Shown here piece by piece: positions 9,698 through 19,281 of a stretch of 39,052 nt of DNA. Location of the stretch: the NCBI GenBank assembly GCA_016220085.1, contig JACRIN010000070.1, positions 1 through 39,052 of the forward strand, given 5' to 3'. The position numbers and the translations under genes are program-made. Below the pieces are notes generated by a model. The model searched no databases. It had not been told where the DNA came from and worked only from the letters and a program-made list of their open reading frames with translations. The first letter of the stretch is position 1, and the number at the start of each line of letters is the position of its first letter. Origin of the DNA: Planctomycetota bacterium (GTDB lineage Bacteria > Planctomycetota > UBA1135 > GCA-002686595).

Positions 9698-9826
9698 CGT
9701 TGGGTCGGAGTGCCGCGTGCGGCGCGGACATCGCGAACCTGAGCCCGAACCGAGCCTCCGGGTCCGTGCGAGCGCTCGCTCGCCACCGCCCCGACCGCGT
9801 GCGCGGCGCGGACTTCCCCCGCCGCC

Positions 9827-9835
9827 TGCTAGACT
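9827..9835 (+). promoter_or_regulatory. Candidate extended -10 element for the phosphatase-fold lipoprotein gene
   Basis: TGCTAGACT fits an extended -10 (TGnTAnnnT), ending 20 bases before the ATG at 9856. The predicted mRNA leader would be only about 14 bases, and no Shine-Dalgarno sequence is present. It matches the purH element in sequence. Confidence 0.45.
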
Positions 9836-9855
9836 GCGCCGCGCTCGTCCGTTCC

Positions 9856-11382
9856 ATGCGACTTCGCGAATTCGTACCGATCCTTCCGCTCGCGCTCGCC
9901 CTCGGCGCCTGCGACGCCAACGCCTCCGGTCCGCAACGGCCGAACATCGTGCTCATCGTGATCGACACGCTGCGCGCGGACTACGCCGACCCCGACGGCG
10001 GCAAGGCGCGCACGCCCGTGATCGACAACCTCGCGAAGGACGGCGTCTCGTTCCCGCTCGCGTTCTCGCACGCGCCCGCGACGCTGCCGTCGCACGCCGC
10101 GCTGTTCTCGTCGCGGCCGCCGCACGAAACCAGCGTGCGCACCAACGGTCAGCCGGTGCCGAAGGACTTGCCGCTGTTCGCGGGTTGGCTCGCGGAGCAC
10201 GGCTACGAGACGCAAGCGGCGGTCTCGCTGGCGAGCATGTGGCCCTCGGCCACCGGACGCGGCGTCGATCGCGGCTTCGGGCGCTACGACAAGGGTCGTT
10301 GGACGGTCACGCGCGGCGACGACCTCAATCACACGCTCGACACCGCGCTCGATCAGCTCTCGGAGGACCAACCTTTCTTCCTCTTCGCGCACTACTCCGA
10401 TCCGCACGAGCCCTACGACGCGCACGGCGCCGTCGAGCGGTTCGCGACGTTCACGCTCGACGGTCGCGAATTCGGCGGCGCATGCACGTCGGAGTCGTCG
10501 CAAGTACGCCACGAGTTCGTGCTCCCACGCGGCTCGCACCAGCTCGTGATCCGCTCGCCGCACGCGTTCGCGGTGCGCAGTCTCGAGTTCGCCGCGCAAA
10601 ACGTCGACGTGTCTTGGAAGTTCGAACGCGGCGCGCTGCACGCGCGCACTGACGACCTCTCGGTGATCGTCACCAACCCGGCACCCGGCGCGGTGTCGTG
10701 CCAGCTCGATCTGTGGCTCCACGACGTGATCCCCGACCCGGACATCCCGCTGCGCTATCGCGGCGAGGTCGAGTTCTCCGATCGCTGCGTTGGCGAGTTG
10801 CTCGCCGGCCTCAAGCGTCGCGGGCTCTACGACTCGAGCATCGTCGTGCTCACGTCCGATCACGGCGAAGGTCTCGGCGAGCACTCGACCTACGGCCACA
10901 TCGTCCATCTCTACGACGAGCTCCTGCACGTACCGCTGGTGATCAAGCTGCCGAGCACGCTGCCCGGACGCGAGCCGCTGCAGGCCGGCAACAAGCGGCT
11001 CGTGCGCCTGATCGACGTCGTGCCGACGCTGCTCGACCTCGTCGACTTGCCGCCGTTGCCGGACCAGCAAGGCGTGTCGATGCTCGACGCCGAAGCGCCG
11101 CGCGTGCTCGTCGCGCAGACGCAGCGCGCGAACGGCACGCACGAGCTCTTCTGCGCGCGCGACGAGCAGTACAAGCTGATCTACGTGCCCAGCGAGGACC
11201 GCTTCGAGATGTACGACGTCGCGAAGGATCCGCTCGAGCTCGGCGACATCTACGCGACCGCCGGACGCGAGCGCTGGGAGTGGACCGACATGCTGCGAGC
11301 GCTCGCCGCCCGCACGCGCCGCGACGGCGAGCGCCAGATCGACCCGGAATCGCGCGCGCGGCTCGACGCGCTCGGTTACTGA
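9856..11382 (+). CDS. Sulfatase/alkaline phosphatase-superfamily lipoprotein with Thr at the nucleophile position
   Basis: The 508-residue product starts with a lipoprotein signal ending LALGAC (Cys19). The fold core is clear: NIVLIVIDTLRADY (metal Asp37), APATLPSHAALFS near residue 76, FLFAHYSDPHEPY near 180, and IVVLTSDHGEGLGEH (Asp335, His336). True sulfatases carry Cys or Ser in C/S-x-P-x-R for formylglycine; here the motif is T-L-P-S-H, so a Thr-based phospho-type hydrolase or transferase is more likely. About 100 extra beta-rich residues (194-296) split the domain between HEPY and YRGEVEF. An upstream in-frame ATG at 9700 is rejected because it buries the signal peptide. The 3' end overlaps the convergent chaperone gene by 7 bases. 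Confidence 0.8.
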   Translation: MRLREFVPILPLALALGACDANASGPQRPNIVLIVIDTLRADYADPDGGKARTPVIDNLAKDGVSFPLAFSHAPATLPSHAALFSSRPPHETSVRTNGQPVPKDLPLFAGWLAEHGYETQAAVSLASMWPSATGRGVDRGFGRYDKGRWTVTRGDDLNHTLDTALDQLSEDQPFFLFAHYSDPHEPYDAHGAVERFATFTLDGREFGGACTSESSQVRHEFVLPRGSHQLVIRSPHAFAVRSLEFAAQNVDVSWKFERGALHARTDDLSVIVTNPAPGAVSCQLDLWLHDVIPDPDIPLRYRGEVEFSDRCVGELLAGLKRRGLYDSSIVVLTSDHGEGLGEHSTYGHIVHLYDELLHVPLVIKLPSTLPGREPLQAGNKRLVRLIDVVPTLLDLVDLPPLPDQQGVSMLDAEAPRVLVAQTQRANGTHELFCARDEQYKLIYVPSEDRFEMYDVAKDPLELGDIYATAGRERWEWTDMLRALAARTRRDGERQIDPESRARLDALGY

Positions 11383-12101
11383 AGTTCGCTGTCCGGCAGC
11401 CCCGCGAGGAATTCGGGGGGGATCTCGTCCCCCAATTCCGCGTCGGCCGAATCGCCGGTCCCGCAGGTGAGCGAACATCCGTCCGCCGCGAGCCCGTTTG
11501 GCACCCAGTCTCCCTCGAGCGCCTTGCACAGCGGACCGGCTCGGGCGACCAGCGCACGAGCTGCGTGCGCCAGGTGACAGCCCTCGGTCGCCTCGAAACG
11601 ACGGGCGACGCCGTGCGCGACACAAGCGAGGTGCAACGCGATGAAGTCGCGTTTCGCGTCTCGTGTCACGGAAGCGGACTCGGAGTTCTCGTCCGCTCGA
11701 GCGTAAGCCTCCTTCAGGCAGAGCCAACCGAGGAAGCCCGCCTCCACCGCCACGTGGTCGGGCGGATCTTCCGCGCGCGGCTGGTACGCGAACGCGGCGT
11801 AGTACGCGTGAACCTCGGCCAGCAGACGAGCTGGATCCGTCGTCTTGCGGTAGCCCGCCTCGCGAGGGCTGACGATGCCCGCCGGTCCTAGCCACTCCAA
11901 GTAGTCGCCTTCGGTCGCTGAACTAGCCAACTCCGCTGCGCGCAAGAGTTCGACATCGACGCAGCCGAGCGACAGCTTCGCCACTTCCGCCCACCATTCG
12001 TCTCGCGGACGTTCGAATAGGAGGCTGATCAGTCTCCAGTCGCGCGCTTCACGCAGGAGCTCGACCGCGCGCGGATCCAACGCAAAGCGCACGGGGCTCA
12101 C
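11376..12101 (-). CDS. TorD/NarJ-like molybdoenzyme chaperone
   Basis: The 241-residue, largely helical cytoplasmic protein has the TorD-family sequence EDPPDHVAVEAGFLGWLCLKEA (about residues 110-131; E-x-x-D-H signature). Such proteins bind the Tat signal of a molybdoenzyme and delay export until cofactor insertion. That fits its place as last gene of the operon encoding the Tat-exported alpha subunit. The GTG start at 12101 overlaps the gamma-subunit stop as GTGA, indicating translational coupling. A much longer open frame exists upstream but lies antisense-free inside the gamma gene's other frame and looks non-coding. Confidence 0.8.
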   Translation of the reverse strand: MSPVRFALDPRAVELLREARDWRLISLLFERPRDEWWAEVAKLSLGCVDVELLRAAELASSATEGDYLEWLGPAGIVSPREAGYRKTTDPARLLAEVHAYYAAFAYQPRAEDPPDHVAVEAGFLGWLCLKEAYARADENSESASVTRDAKRDFIALHLACVAHGVARRFEATEGCHLAHAARALVARAGPLCKALEGDWVPNGLAADGCSLTCGTGDSADAELGDEIPPEFLAGLPDSELQ

Positions 12102-12967
12102 GGCTTCACCTCGAGCAGCAGCGGCGTCCACCCGGTGCGCATCTTTCGCGCGCCGACTTCCTGGCTTCCGCCTTCCCAAATCGCGAACGCTACTTGCGTG
12201 CGATTGCCCGACACGAGCCCATCGGGAACACGCCTCGTCACGACCACCGCCCAACCGTTGGCAATGCGTTTGCCGCGGCCGGTCGACGACGTCGTCAATG
12301 CCGGCGCGAGCGTTCCGGGTCCGTGGCCGACAAGGTCTTCGACCGGCTGCGCACGCGGGCCCGCCATCGGGTTGTCGAGGGCTCGCGCCGGAGCATAGCG
12401 AAGCTGCGCCGCACGCTGGGCGTCCGAGCCCGGCTCGAAGGATGCCGCTTCGAACGGGTAGTGATCCGGCACCGCATTCGGGTGGATGTCCTGGATCGTA
12501 TCTCCCCGCCCGTCGACCATCGCTTGCCACGATGCTCGCCACAACGTGATCTCGACGGGACGATCGGGCTCGCCCATCTGCGGTGCCGGCACGTCGGCCG
12601 AGATCGCCGCGGGGAGCTGGATCGCGCACGCGTCGGTGAAGGCCGCGGGCATCGGCATGTCGTCATTCGTGGCGTCGGTCCACTCCAAACGAAACGCGAT
12701 CCGCGCACCGTCGCTAAGGGCACGGACCTGTACCTCGCGCGTCGAGAGTTGGAGCTGTCGAGGCTCCACCATGTCCTGAGGGATCAGCGCGGCATGAAAC
12801 GCTGCGACACTGTTCCAACGCGCATCGATCGGGTCGTCCGGCAGCTCAGCGGCGCTCGGCTGAACCAGGACCTCCACAGACGCCAAAGTCGGATGCGACG
12901 GTGAGCACGCCGGAAGACCGACGGCGATCGCAACGCTCGCGACGAAAGAGAATCGGGACGACTTCAT
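12098..12967 (-). CDS. Heme b-binding gamma subunit (ethylbenzene dehydrogenase/NxrC type), lipoprotein
   Basis: The 289-residue product begins with a signal peptide and a lipobox-like LPAC (Cys20), so it is probably anchored on the outer face of the cytoplasmic membrane. The beta-sandwich body carries family patterns: VRALSDGARIAFRLEWTDAT, AFTDACAIQLPA, ITLWRASW and NGWAVVVTRRV. In EbdC-type subunits a single heme b bound by Met and Lys passes electrons to or from the Fe-S beta subunit. Met and Lys candidates are present, but the exact ligands cannot be fixed by eye. It starts 11 bases after the beta-subunit stop and overlaps the chaperone gene. Confidence 0.85.
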   Translation of the reverse strand: MKSSRFSFVASVAIAVGLPACSPSHPTLASVEVLVQPSAAELPDDPIDARWNSVAAFHAALIPQDMVEPRQLQLSTREVQVRALSDGARIAFRLEWTDATNDDMPMPAAFTDACAIQLPAAISADVPAPQMGEPDRPVEITLWRASWQAMVDGRGDTIQDIHPNAVPDHYPFEAASFEPGSDAQRAAQLRYAPARALDNPMAGPRAQPVEDLVGHGPGTLAPALTTSSTGRGKRIANGWAVVVTRRVPDGLVSGNRTQVAFAIWEGGSQEVGARKMRTGWTPLLLEVKP

Positions 12968-12978
12968 AGCGGTGCCTC

Positions 12979-14100
<1,122 letters not shown>

Positions 14101-14103
14101 TGC

Positions 14104-17100
14104 TCAGCCCTTCTTCTCTGTGCCGCCGGACACGAAACTGCCGGTGAGGTACTTGGTCATCGAGTCGTTCTCGTAGCGCGGACGTAGGCCTTGCGCCGCG
14201 GGTCGCCACAGTCCCTTGGCGTCGATGCCGCCCGGCTCGGCCTTGCTGATCTTCACGATCGACTCGCGCGGTGCGCCGGTCGGACAGTGCACGTCGGGCA
14301 AGAAGCCTTTGCCGATCGCTTGCCCGAACATCTCCTTGCGCACGAGCGAGTCGGTCATCCACGTCGGCTTCAGCCAACCGCGCGTCGCGGATTGGTGCGA
14401 GCCCGAGCGGAACATCGCTTGGTAGTTGGTGCGCGGGTTCTTCGCGAGCCCATCCTTGCGCGTCGATTGACCTTCGACCGAGCCCGGCGTCGCGCCGTAC
14501 ATGTTGAACCACATGCGCGTCACGCCGCGCGGCGTGCCGGGGTAGTAACGAGCTCGCGCCATGCAGCGCGCGAACGCGTAGTCCTTGGCGTTCTGCTGCC
14601 AGCCGCGGAACGGACGGTCCGAGGGATCGGAGTCGATCCACACGTAGTCGCCGTCCGCGATGCCGAGCTCCTTCGCGTCGGACGGATGGATGTCGACGTA
14701 GCCCTCGGTGACGAAGGGCATGCGCTTGTCGTGGCGATACACGTCGCCGAACGGCCCGAACAGGATCGCGACCATATCGGTGTCGATCGGCGTGGTGTGC
14801 GAGCCGTGCCGGTACTTCGGCGTGTGGAAGATGAAGCGATAGCCGTCCTTCGCGAGCGGGTGCGGCGAGACTTTCTCCTCCGCCCACGTCTTGACCACGT
14901 TGCGGCCTTGGCGGACTTCGCACGACTGATCCGAACGCTCGACCCCGTAGTCCTCCGGACCCTGAGGGCGGATCGCCTCGTGCTTCGGCGCGACGATCAC
15001 GTTGGGCTCGTAGAACGTCGAGTCGATCGGCTCGCGGTGCACCGGCAGGTTCTCGCCTGCTTCGATGAACTCGTTCTCGTCGCGATAGAACTCGAGGCGG
15101 CCCGACTTGGTGTACCAGGGCCGCGAATCGTGGACTTGCTCGTGGCCGACCGACTTCGGCGACGTGCGGCTCATCAGCAGCGCCGGCACGCCTTCCTTGG
15201 CCTTCGCTTCGAGCTCGTCGATCTTGTAGCCCTTGGTGTTGGTCGAGTTGTCGAGGATGCGCTGCAGGTGGACGTCGGTGCGGCTCTCGCGCACGAACTT
15301 CCAGTAGTCGACGAAGCGTTGATCACCGGTGAGCTTCGCCATCTGCTCGCAGAACTTCATCTGCACGTCGATGTCGCCGATCGTCTCGAAGATGCGCGGC
15401 AACGGCGTGCGCGGGAAGACTTGGAGGAACGGGTTGGTCACCGACGCGGTCATGTCGGGGTGCTTGAGCTCCGCCCACGAATCGACCGCGAACACGACGT
15501 CCGCCCACTCGCACGACGTCGACCACCACCATTCGTTGACCGCGATCATCTCGATGCGCGGCAGCACGTTGATCACCGTGTTGTAGTGCCACTTGACGTT
15601 GCCGAGGATCGAGTTCGCGTTCGCGAACCACATCGACTTGGTCGGAGTCGGCATGTGCGTCGAGCCGGTGAGCAGCTTCTTGCCGACGCGCAGCGGATGG
15701 TCCTCGTGGTTGTAATAGTGCGCGGACTCGGCTTTCCAGTACTGCTTGACGCGCGCGGACTTCGACGGATCGAGCTCGATGTCGAACGGGTTCTCGTTGA
15801 TCCACTGCGGCGAGCCGTTGAAGAACGCGACGCGGTAGTTGCCCGCGAACGAGCCGACGTTGCCGCCGACCTTGCCGACGTTGCCGGTCAACGCCGCGAG
15901 CAGGAACACCGCGCGGTCCTTGTTGTCGCTGTTGAAGAACTGGTTCGGGCCCATGCCGAGCGCGAACAGCGTCGTGCCGGGCTCCTTCGCGAAGTGGCGC
16001 GCGAGCGTCTGAACCGTTTCGGCCGGCGCCCACGTCATCTCCTCGGTCGTCTTGGGATCGAAGTGCGCGCAGTACTCCTGCACGAGATCGAACACCGGGC
16101 GACAGCGCACTTTCGTGCCGTCGGCGAGCTCCACCTCGATCGAGCCTTCGAGCCGCGGATCGCCGACCTCGGAGAATTTGCCGACTTGATCGCGCGTCAG
16201 CGCCTTGGGCGCGTCGCTCTGCCGGTCCCACCAGACGAAGTCGCCCCACTCGTCACGCAACTTCGAAGTGAAGACAGCGTCGCGCTGCGCGATCGGCGGC
16301 GGCACCTTCTCGCCGTCTGCGAGCACGTGCGTCTGGTTCGAGAGCGCCGCGACCTCTCCGCCGAACACTTCGCTCGCGCGCAAGAGCTTCAAGGAGTCCA
16401 TGCGCACCAAGAGCGGCAGATCGGTCCAACGCTTGACGTAGTCGGCGTCGAAGAGCTTCTCCTTCAAGATCACGTGCGCGAAGCCGAGCGCGAGCGCCGG
16501 CGTCATGCCCGGCCGCACCACCACCGCGTCGTCCGCCTTGGTCGCGGTCGCCGAGTACTCGCACGCGATCACGATCACGCGCGTGCCCTTGATGCGCGCT
16601 TCGGTCAGCCAGTGCGCGTCGGGCATCTTCGTCGTGATCCAGTTCATGCCCCAGACGACGACGGTCTTCGCGTACTCGACCGACGACAGGTCGAACTCGA
16701 CCGTCTGCTGCCCGGTGACCATCGGGTGACCCGGCGGCAGATCGGTGTGCCACGAGTAATTGTCGAAGCCGCGCGCTCCGACCGCTTCGTCCGGCCCGAC
16801 CTTGCGGATCCAGGCGTCGAGCAGCGCCATCGAGTTCGCGACGCGATACATGCCGAACACGCGCGTGATGCCGAGCAACGGCATGCCGCCGCGGAACTTC
16901 AGCACCTGCGTGCCGACGCCCTTGGTCGCCTCGACGCAGGCTTCGTCGTAGTGCTGGGCGAGCAGCTTCTTCTTGCCCTCTTCGCCGGTGTACGTCTGCG
17001 CGATGTTCGCCGTGGCCGCGGCCGCGATCGCCGCCGCTTCGTCGTGCGTCGCACGCACCCACTGATCGCGCGCTCGCTCGAAGTACTCCTTCGGCGGGAG

Positions 17101-17559
17101 CCCGTTCTCGGTGCGCGGGAAACCCGCGTCGTGCCACGCTTTGAAGCCCTTGCGCACCATGCAGTGCCGCACGCGCCGGTCGCCGTAGAAACGCCGAGTC
17201 AGCGCGAGACCCTTCTGGCAGATCCGCGGATCCCAACGGTGCGTCGTCGCGTTTCCTTGGAGGTCGGCCGCTTCGCCGTAGCGCATGCTCGGTCCGAGGC
17301 GCGTGACGACGCCGGAGCGCACGAAGCTCTTGATCAAGCAGTTGTGCGTGTCGTTGGGCGCGCAGAGGAAGTGGAACGTCGAGTCGTGCTGGAAGAGATC
17401 CCGGTACACGCGCTCCCACGAACGGTCGGGATACGACGCGAGCGGGTTGTCGGGCGAATCGAGACCCCACGCGCGGAGCGTCGAGCTCAGGAAAGCCGCG
17501 AAGCCGGCGGTCTCCGCCGCCACGAGGAATTGCCGCCGATCGATGCCGCGAGGGCTCAT
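14104..17559 (-). CDS. Tat-exported molybdopterin oxidoreductase alpha subunit, NarG/NxrA type
   Basis: The 1151-residue catalytic subunit holds the bis-MGD molybdenum cofactor. It starts with a twin-arginine signal ([18 protein letters not shown], residues 7-24), so the active site should face the periplasm. Cys66, Cys74 and Cys114, with nearby His58/63/72, are candidates for the FS0 cluster. [12 protein letters not shown] places Asp273 at the position of the Mo-ligand Asp of the NarG/NxrA/EbdA (type II DMSO reductase) group. CAPNDTHNC and FYGDRRV resemble nitrite oxidoreductase and related periplasmic enzymes. Nitrate, nitrite, chlorate or selenate cannot be told apart by motif. No NarI-type membrane subunit is encoded; the bc genes upstream take its place. 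The start overlaps the cytochrome c stop (ATGA). Confidence 0.9.
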   Translation of the reverse strand: MSPRGIDRRQFLVAAETAGFAAFLSSTLRAWGLDSPDNPLASYPDRSWERVYRDLFQHDSTFHFLCAPNDTHNCLIKSFVRSGVVTRLGPSMRYGEAADLQGNATTHRWDPRICQKGLALTRRFYGDRRVRHCMVRKGFKAWHDAGFPRTENGLPPKEYFERARDQWVRATHDEAAAIAAAATANIAQTYTGEEGKKKLLAQHYDEACVEATKGVGTQVLKFRGGMPLLGITRVFGMYRVANSMALLDAWIRKVGPDEAVGARGFDNYSWHTDLPPGHPMVTGQQTVEFDLSSVEYAKTVVVWGMNWITTKMPDAHWLTEARIKGTRVIVIACEYSATATKADDAVVVRPGMTPALALGFAHVILKEKLFDADYVKRWTDLPLLVRMDSLKLLRASEVFGGEVAALSNQTHVLADGEKVPPPIAQRDAVFTSKLRDEWGDFVWWDRQSDAPKALTRDQVGKFSEVGDPRLEGSIEVELADGTKVRCRPVFDLVQEYCAHFDPKTTEEMTWAPAETVQTLARHFAKEPGTTLFALGMGPNQFFNSDNKDRAVFLLAALTGNVGKVGGNVGSFAGNYRVAFFNGSPQWINENPFDIELDPSKSARVKQYWKAESAHYYNHEDHPLRVGKKLLTGSTHMPTPTKSMWFANANSILGNVKWHYNTVINVLPRIEMIAVNEWWWSTSCEWADVVFAVDSWAELKHPDMTASVTNPFLQVFPRTPLPRIFETIGDIDVQMKFCEQMAKLTGDQRFVDYWKFVRESRTDVHLQRILDNSTNTKGYKIDELEAKAKEGVPALLMSRTSPKSVGHEQVHDSRPWYTKSGRLEFYRDENEFIEAGENLPVHREPIDSTFYEPNVIVAPKHEAIRPQGPEDYGVERSDQSCEVRQGRNVVKTWAEEKVSPHPLAKDGYRFIFHTPKYRHGSHTTPIDTDMVAILFGPFGDVYRHDKRMPFVTEGYVDIHPSDAKELGIADGDYVWIDSDPSDRPFRGWQQNAKDYAFARCMARARYYPGTPRGVTRMWFNMYGATPGSVEGQSTRKDGLAKNPRTNYQAMFRSGSHQSATRGWLKPTWMTDSLVRKEMFGQAIGKGFLPDVHCPTGAPRESIVKISKAEPGGIDAKGLWRPAAQGLRPRYENDSMTKYLTGSFVSGGTEKKG

Positions 17560-19280
17560 GGTTGGTTCTCCCAGGAACGCAGGAACGTGACGATCGATTC
17601 GATCTCGGGATCGGCGAGCGACGGGCGCACCGTGCTCGGCTGGGCGAAGCCCTGCATCGTCGTGCCGCGGCGTCCGCGGCGAATGGTCTCGAAGAGATAG
17701 GTGTCGCTCGCGTTCGCGAGCAATGCGGGATTCGCGAGCGCAGGACCTTCGCCGCCCTCGCCGTTTGCGCCGTGGCATTGCATGCAGTCCGCGGCGTAGA
17801 GCCTTGCGCCCTCGGCCGCATCGCCGCTCACCCACCGCAACTCGCGCGCGTCAGGTTCGAACGCAACGCCGGCGAGCGAGCGCAAGTGCGCGACGACGGT
17901 CGCGATCTCGCTCGCACGCAAGCCGCCGGAGCCCTCGCCCCACGCGCCCATGCGGCGACCGGGTCGACCGTGCGTGATCGTGCTCGTCAGGAATTCGTCC
18001 GAGGCGACCGCCAGGAAGTCCGGATTGCCGATCGCGGGGAACGCCGGCATGCCCGGATAGCACATGCCTTCGCCGTTCGGTCCGTGACACGCGGCGCAGA
18101 AACTTCCGTAGAGTGTCGCGCCGTCAACCGCGAACTCGCGCTCGCCCAAGCGCTCGGCGCGCACGCGATCCTTCGGCCACCACGCTTCTGGCGCGTTCGC
18201 GCGCCGCAGCGAGAGCATGTAGCGCACGAGCAGGTCGATCTGCGGCTCGCTCAAGCTCAGCACCGGCATCTGCGAGCCCGGCACCAGCGTCGCGGGCGAG
18301 CGGAAGTGCTCCGCGAGCCAACCGGCGAGGTCGTGCTCGCCGCGCACGTGCGTGAAGTCGATCCGACCGGGATCCTTGGCGCCCTCGAGCGTCAACTCGG
18401 GCCCGTCGTCGCCGCCGACGCCGGCGAGCTTGTGACAACCGCGGCAGCCGAGCGAGTTGAACGTCGCCTTCGCCTGCACGAGCTTCGGCGCGCCGACACG
18501 CGAGCGCAGGAACTCGTCGAGCGCCGCGCGATCCTCGCTCGACAGCGGCCCGAACGAATCGTCCCAGGCGCCGCCGTGCGCTTCACCGTCCGATTCGGCG
18601 CGCGCGCGGCGCACTTCACCGTCTGATTCGGCTCGCGCGCCGCGCACCTCGGTGCGCCGCGCGAGGTGCGCGTCGTACCAGTCCGCACGGAACGTGCGTG
18701 CGCCGACGAACGACAGATCCGGCCCCTCCATCCCGCCGGCGCCCAGCGGACGCAGCGTGCCACCGCGGCCGTCGAGCTTGTGACACGCGAGGCAATCGTT
18801 GCGCTCGAACACGCGCTCACCCGCCGCGAGCTTGGCAACGTTCGGCACCGCGATGTGCGTGTGACAGCCGCCGCAACCCGCATCCGCGTAGCGCAACGGG
18901 ATCATCGGCGTCGGCCAGAACTCGACGTCGCCGTGCGCGGCGTCCTTCTCGGTCGCGCGTCCTTGCCCGGCGTGACACGCAGTGCAACCCATCACGTTCG
19001 GGTCGTGGCCGACGTCGGGGTGACGCTTCAACGTCGGATCGCCCGCGACGACGGGCTCGCCCGCCGCCATGCCAACGTGACACGTCACGCAACGATCGGC
19101 GACGGCGAGCGTCGGCACGACGACTTGACGCAGGTGCACGTCGATCGGTCCCGCGGGTCCGCTCGCGGCGGACTGCACGCGCCGCCACTCCTTGAACACG
19201 TTTTCACGCGCGGCGGCGAAGACGAGCAGCGCCAGAGTCACCAGGCTCGTCCACAGCAAGAGATGCTTGTTCGCTTGCAT
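17556..19280 (-). CDS. Membrane-anchored heptaheme cytochrome c
   Basis: The 574-residue protein has one N-terminal membrane helix (residues 7-24) and seven CxxCH sites, at Cys64, 99, 136, 163, 279, 395 and 499. The first three sit close together; the last four each head a class-I-like domain. Met338 (GSQMPVL), Met444 (GRRMGAW) and Met542 (TTMQGF) are plausible sixth ligands. It probably carries electrons on the periplasmic side between the Rieske/cytochrome b pair and the molybdoenzyme gamma subunit. An 11-residue direct duplication lies in the linker at residues 211-232. It is one base after the cytochrome b stop and overlaps alpha by four. Confidence 0.9.
   Translation of the reverse strand: MQANKHLLLWTSLVTLALLVFAAARENVFKEWRRVQSAASGPAGPIDVHLRQVVVPTLAVADRCVTCHVGMAAGEPVVAGDPTLKRHPDVGHDPNVMGCTACHAGQGRATEKDAAHGDVEFWPTPMIPLRYADAGCGGCHTHIAVPNVAKLAAGERVFERNDCLACHKLDGRGGTLRPLGAGGMEGPDLSFVGARTFRADWYDAHLARRTEVRGARAESDGEVRRARAESDGEAHGGAWDDSFGPLSSEDRAALDEFLRSRVGAPKLVQAKATFNSLGCRGCHKLAGVGGDDGPELTLEGAKDPGRIDFTHVRGEHDLAGWLAEHFRSPATLVPGSQMPVLSLSEPQIDLLVRYMLSLRRANAPEAWWPKDRVRAERLGEREFAVDGATLYGSFCAACHGPNGEGMCYPGMPAFPAIGNPDFLAVASDEFLTSTITHGRPGRRMGAWGEGSGGLRASEIATVVAHLRSLAGVAFEPDARELRWVSGDAAEGARLYAADCMQCHGANGEGGEGPALANPALLANASDTYLFETIRRGRRGTTMQGFAQPSTVRPSLADPEIESIVTFLRSWENQP
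18585..18650 (-). repeat. 33-bp in-frame tandem duplication in the cytochrome c gene
   Basis: Two consecutive units encode [11 protein letters not shown] and [11 protein letters not shown] (residues 211-232). They differ by few bases, so the duplication is fairly recent. It lies in a hydrophilic linker after the fourth heme site and keeps the frame. Confidence 0.8.
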
Positions 19281-19281
19281 G

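Noticed and set aside
9856..11382. Annotation as a formylglycine sulfatase
   Set aside because: The C/S-x-P-x-R motif is replaced by T-L-P-S-H, so the modified residue cannot form.
12102..12629. Longer N-terminus for the TorD-like chaperone
   Set aside because: The upstream part of the open frame lies inside the gamma-subunit gene in another frame and has no helical TorD pattern; the GTG in the GTGA overlap fits the operon style.
14191..17700. A plus-strand open frame of about 1169 codons opposite the molybdoenzyme alpha gene
   Set aside because: It is Arg/Val/His-rich with no domain pattern and mirrors the alpha codons; long antisense frames are expected at this GC content.
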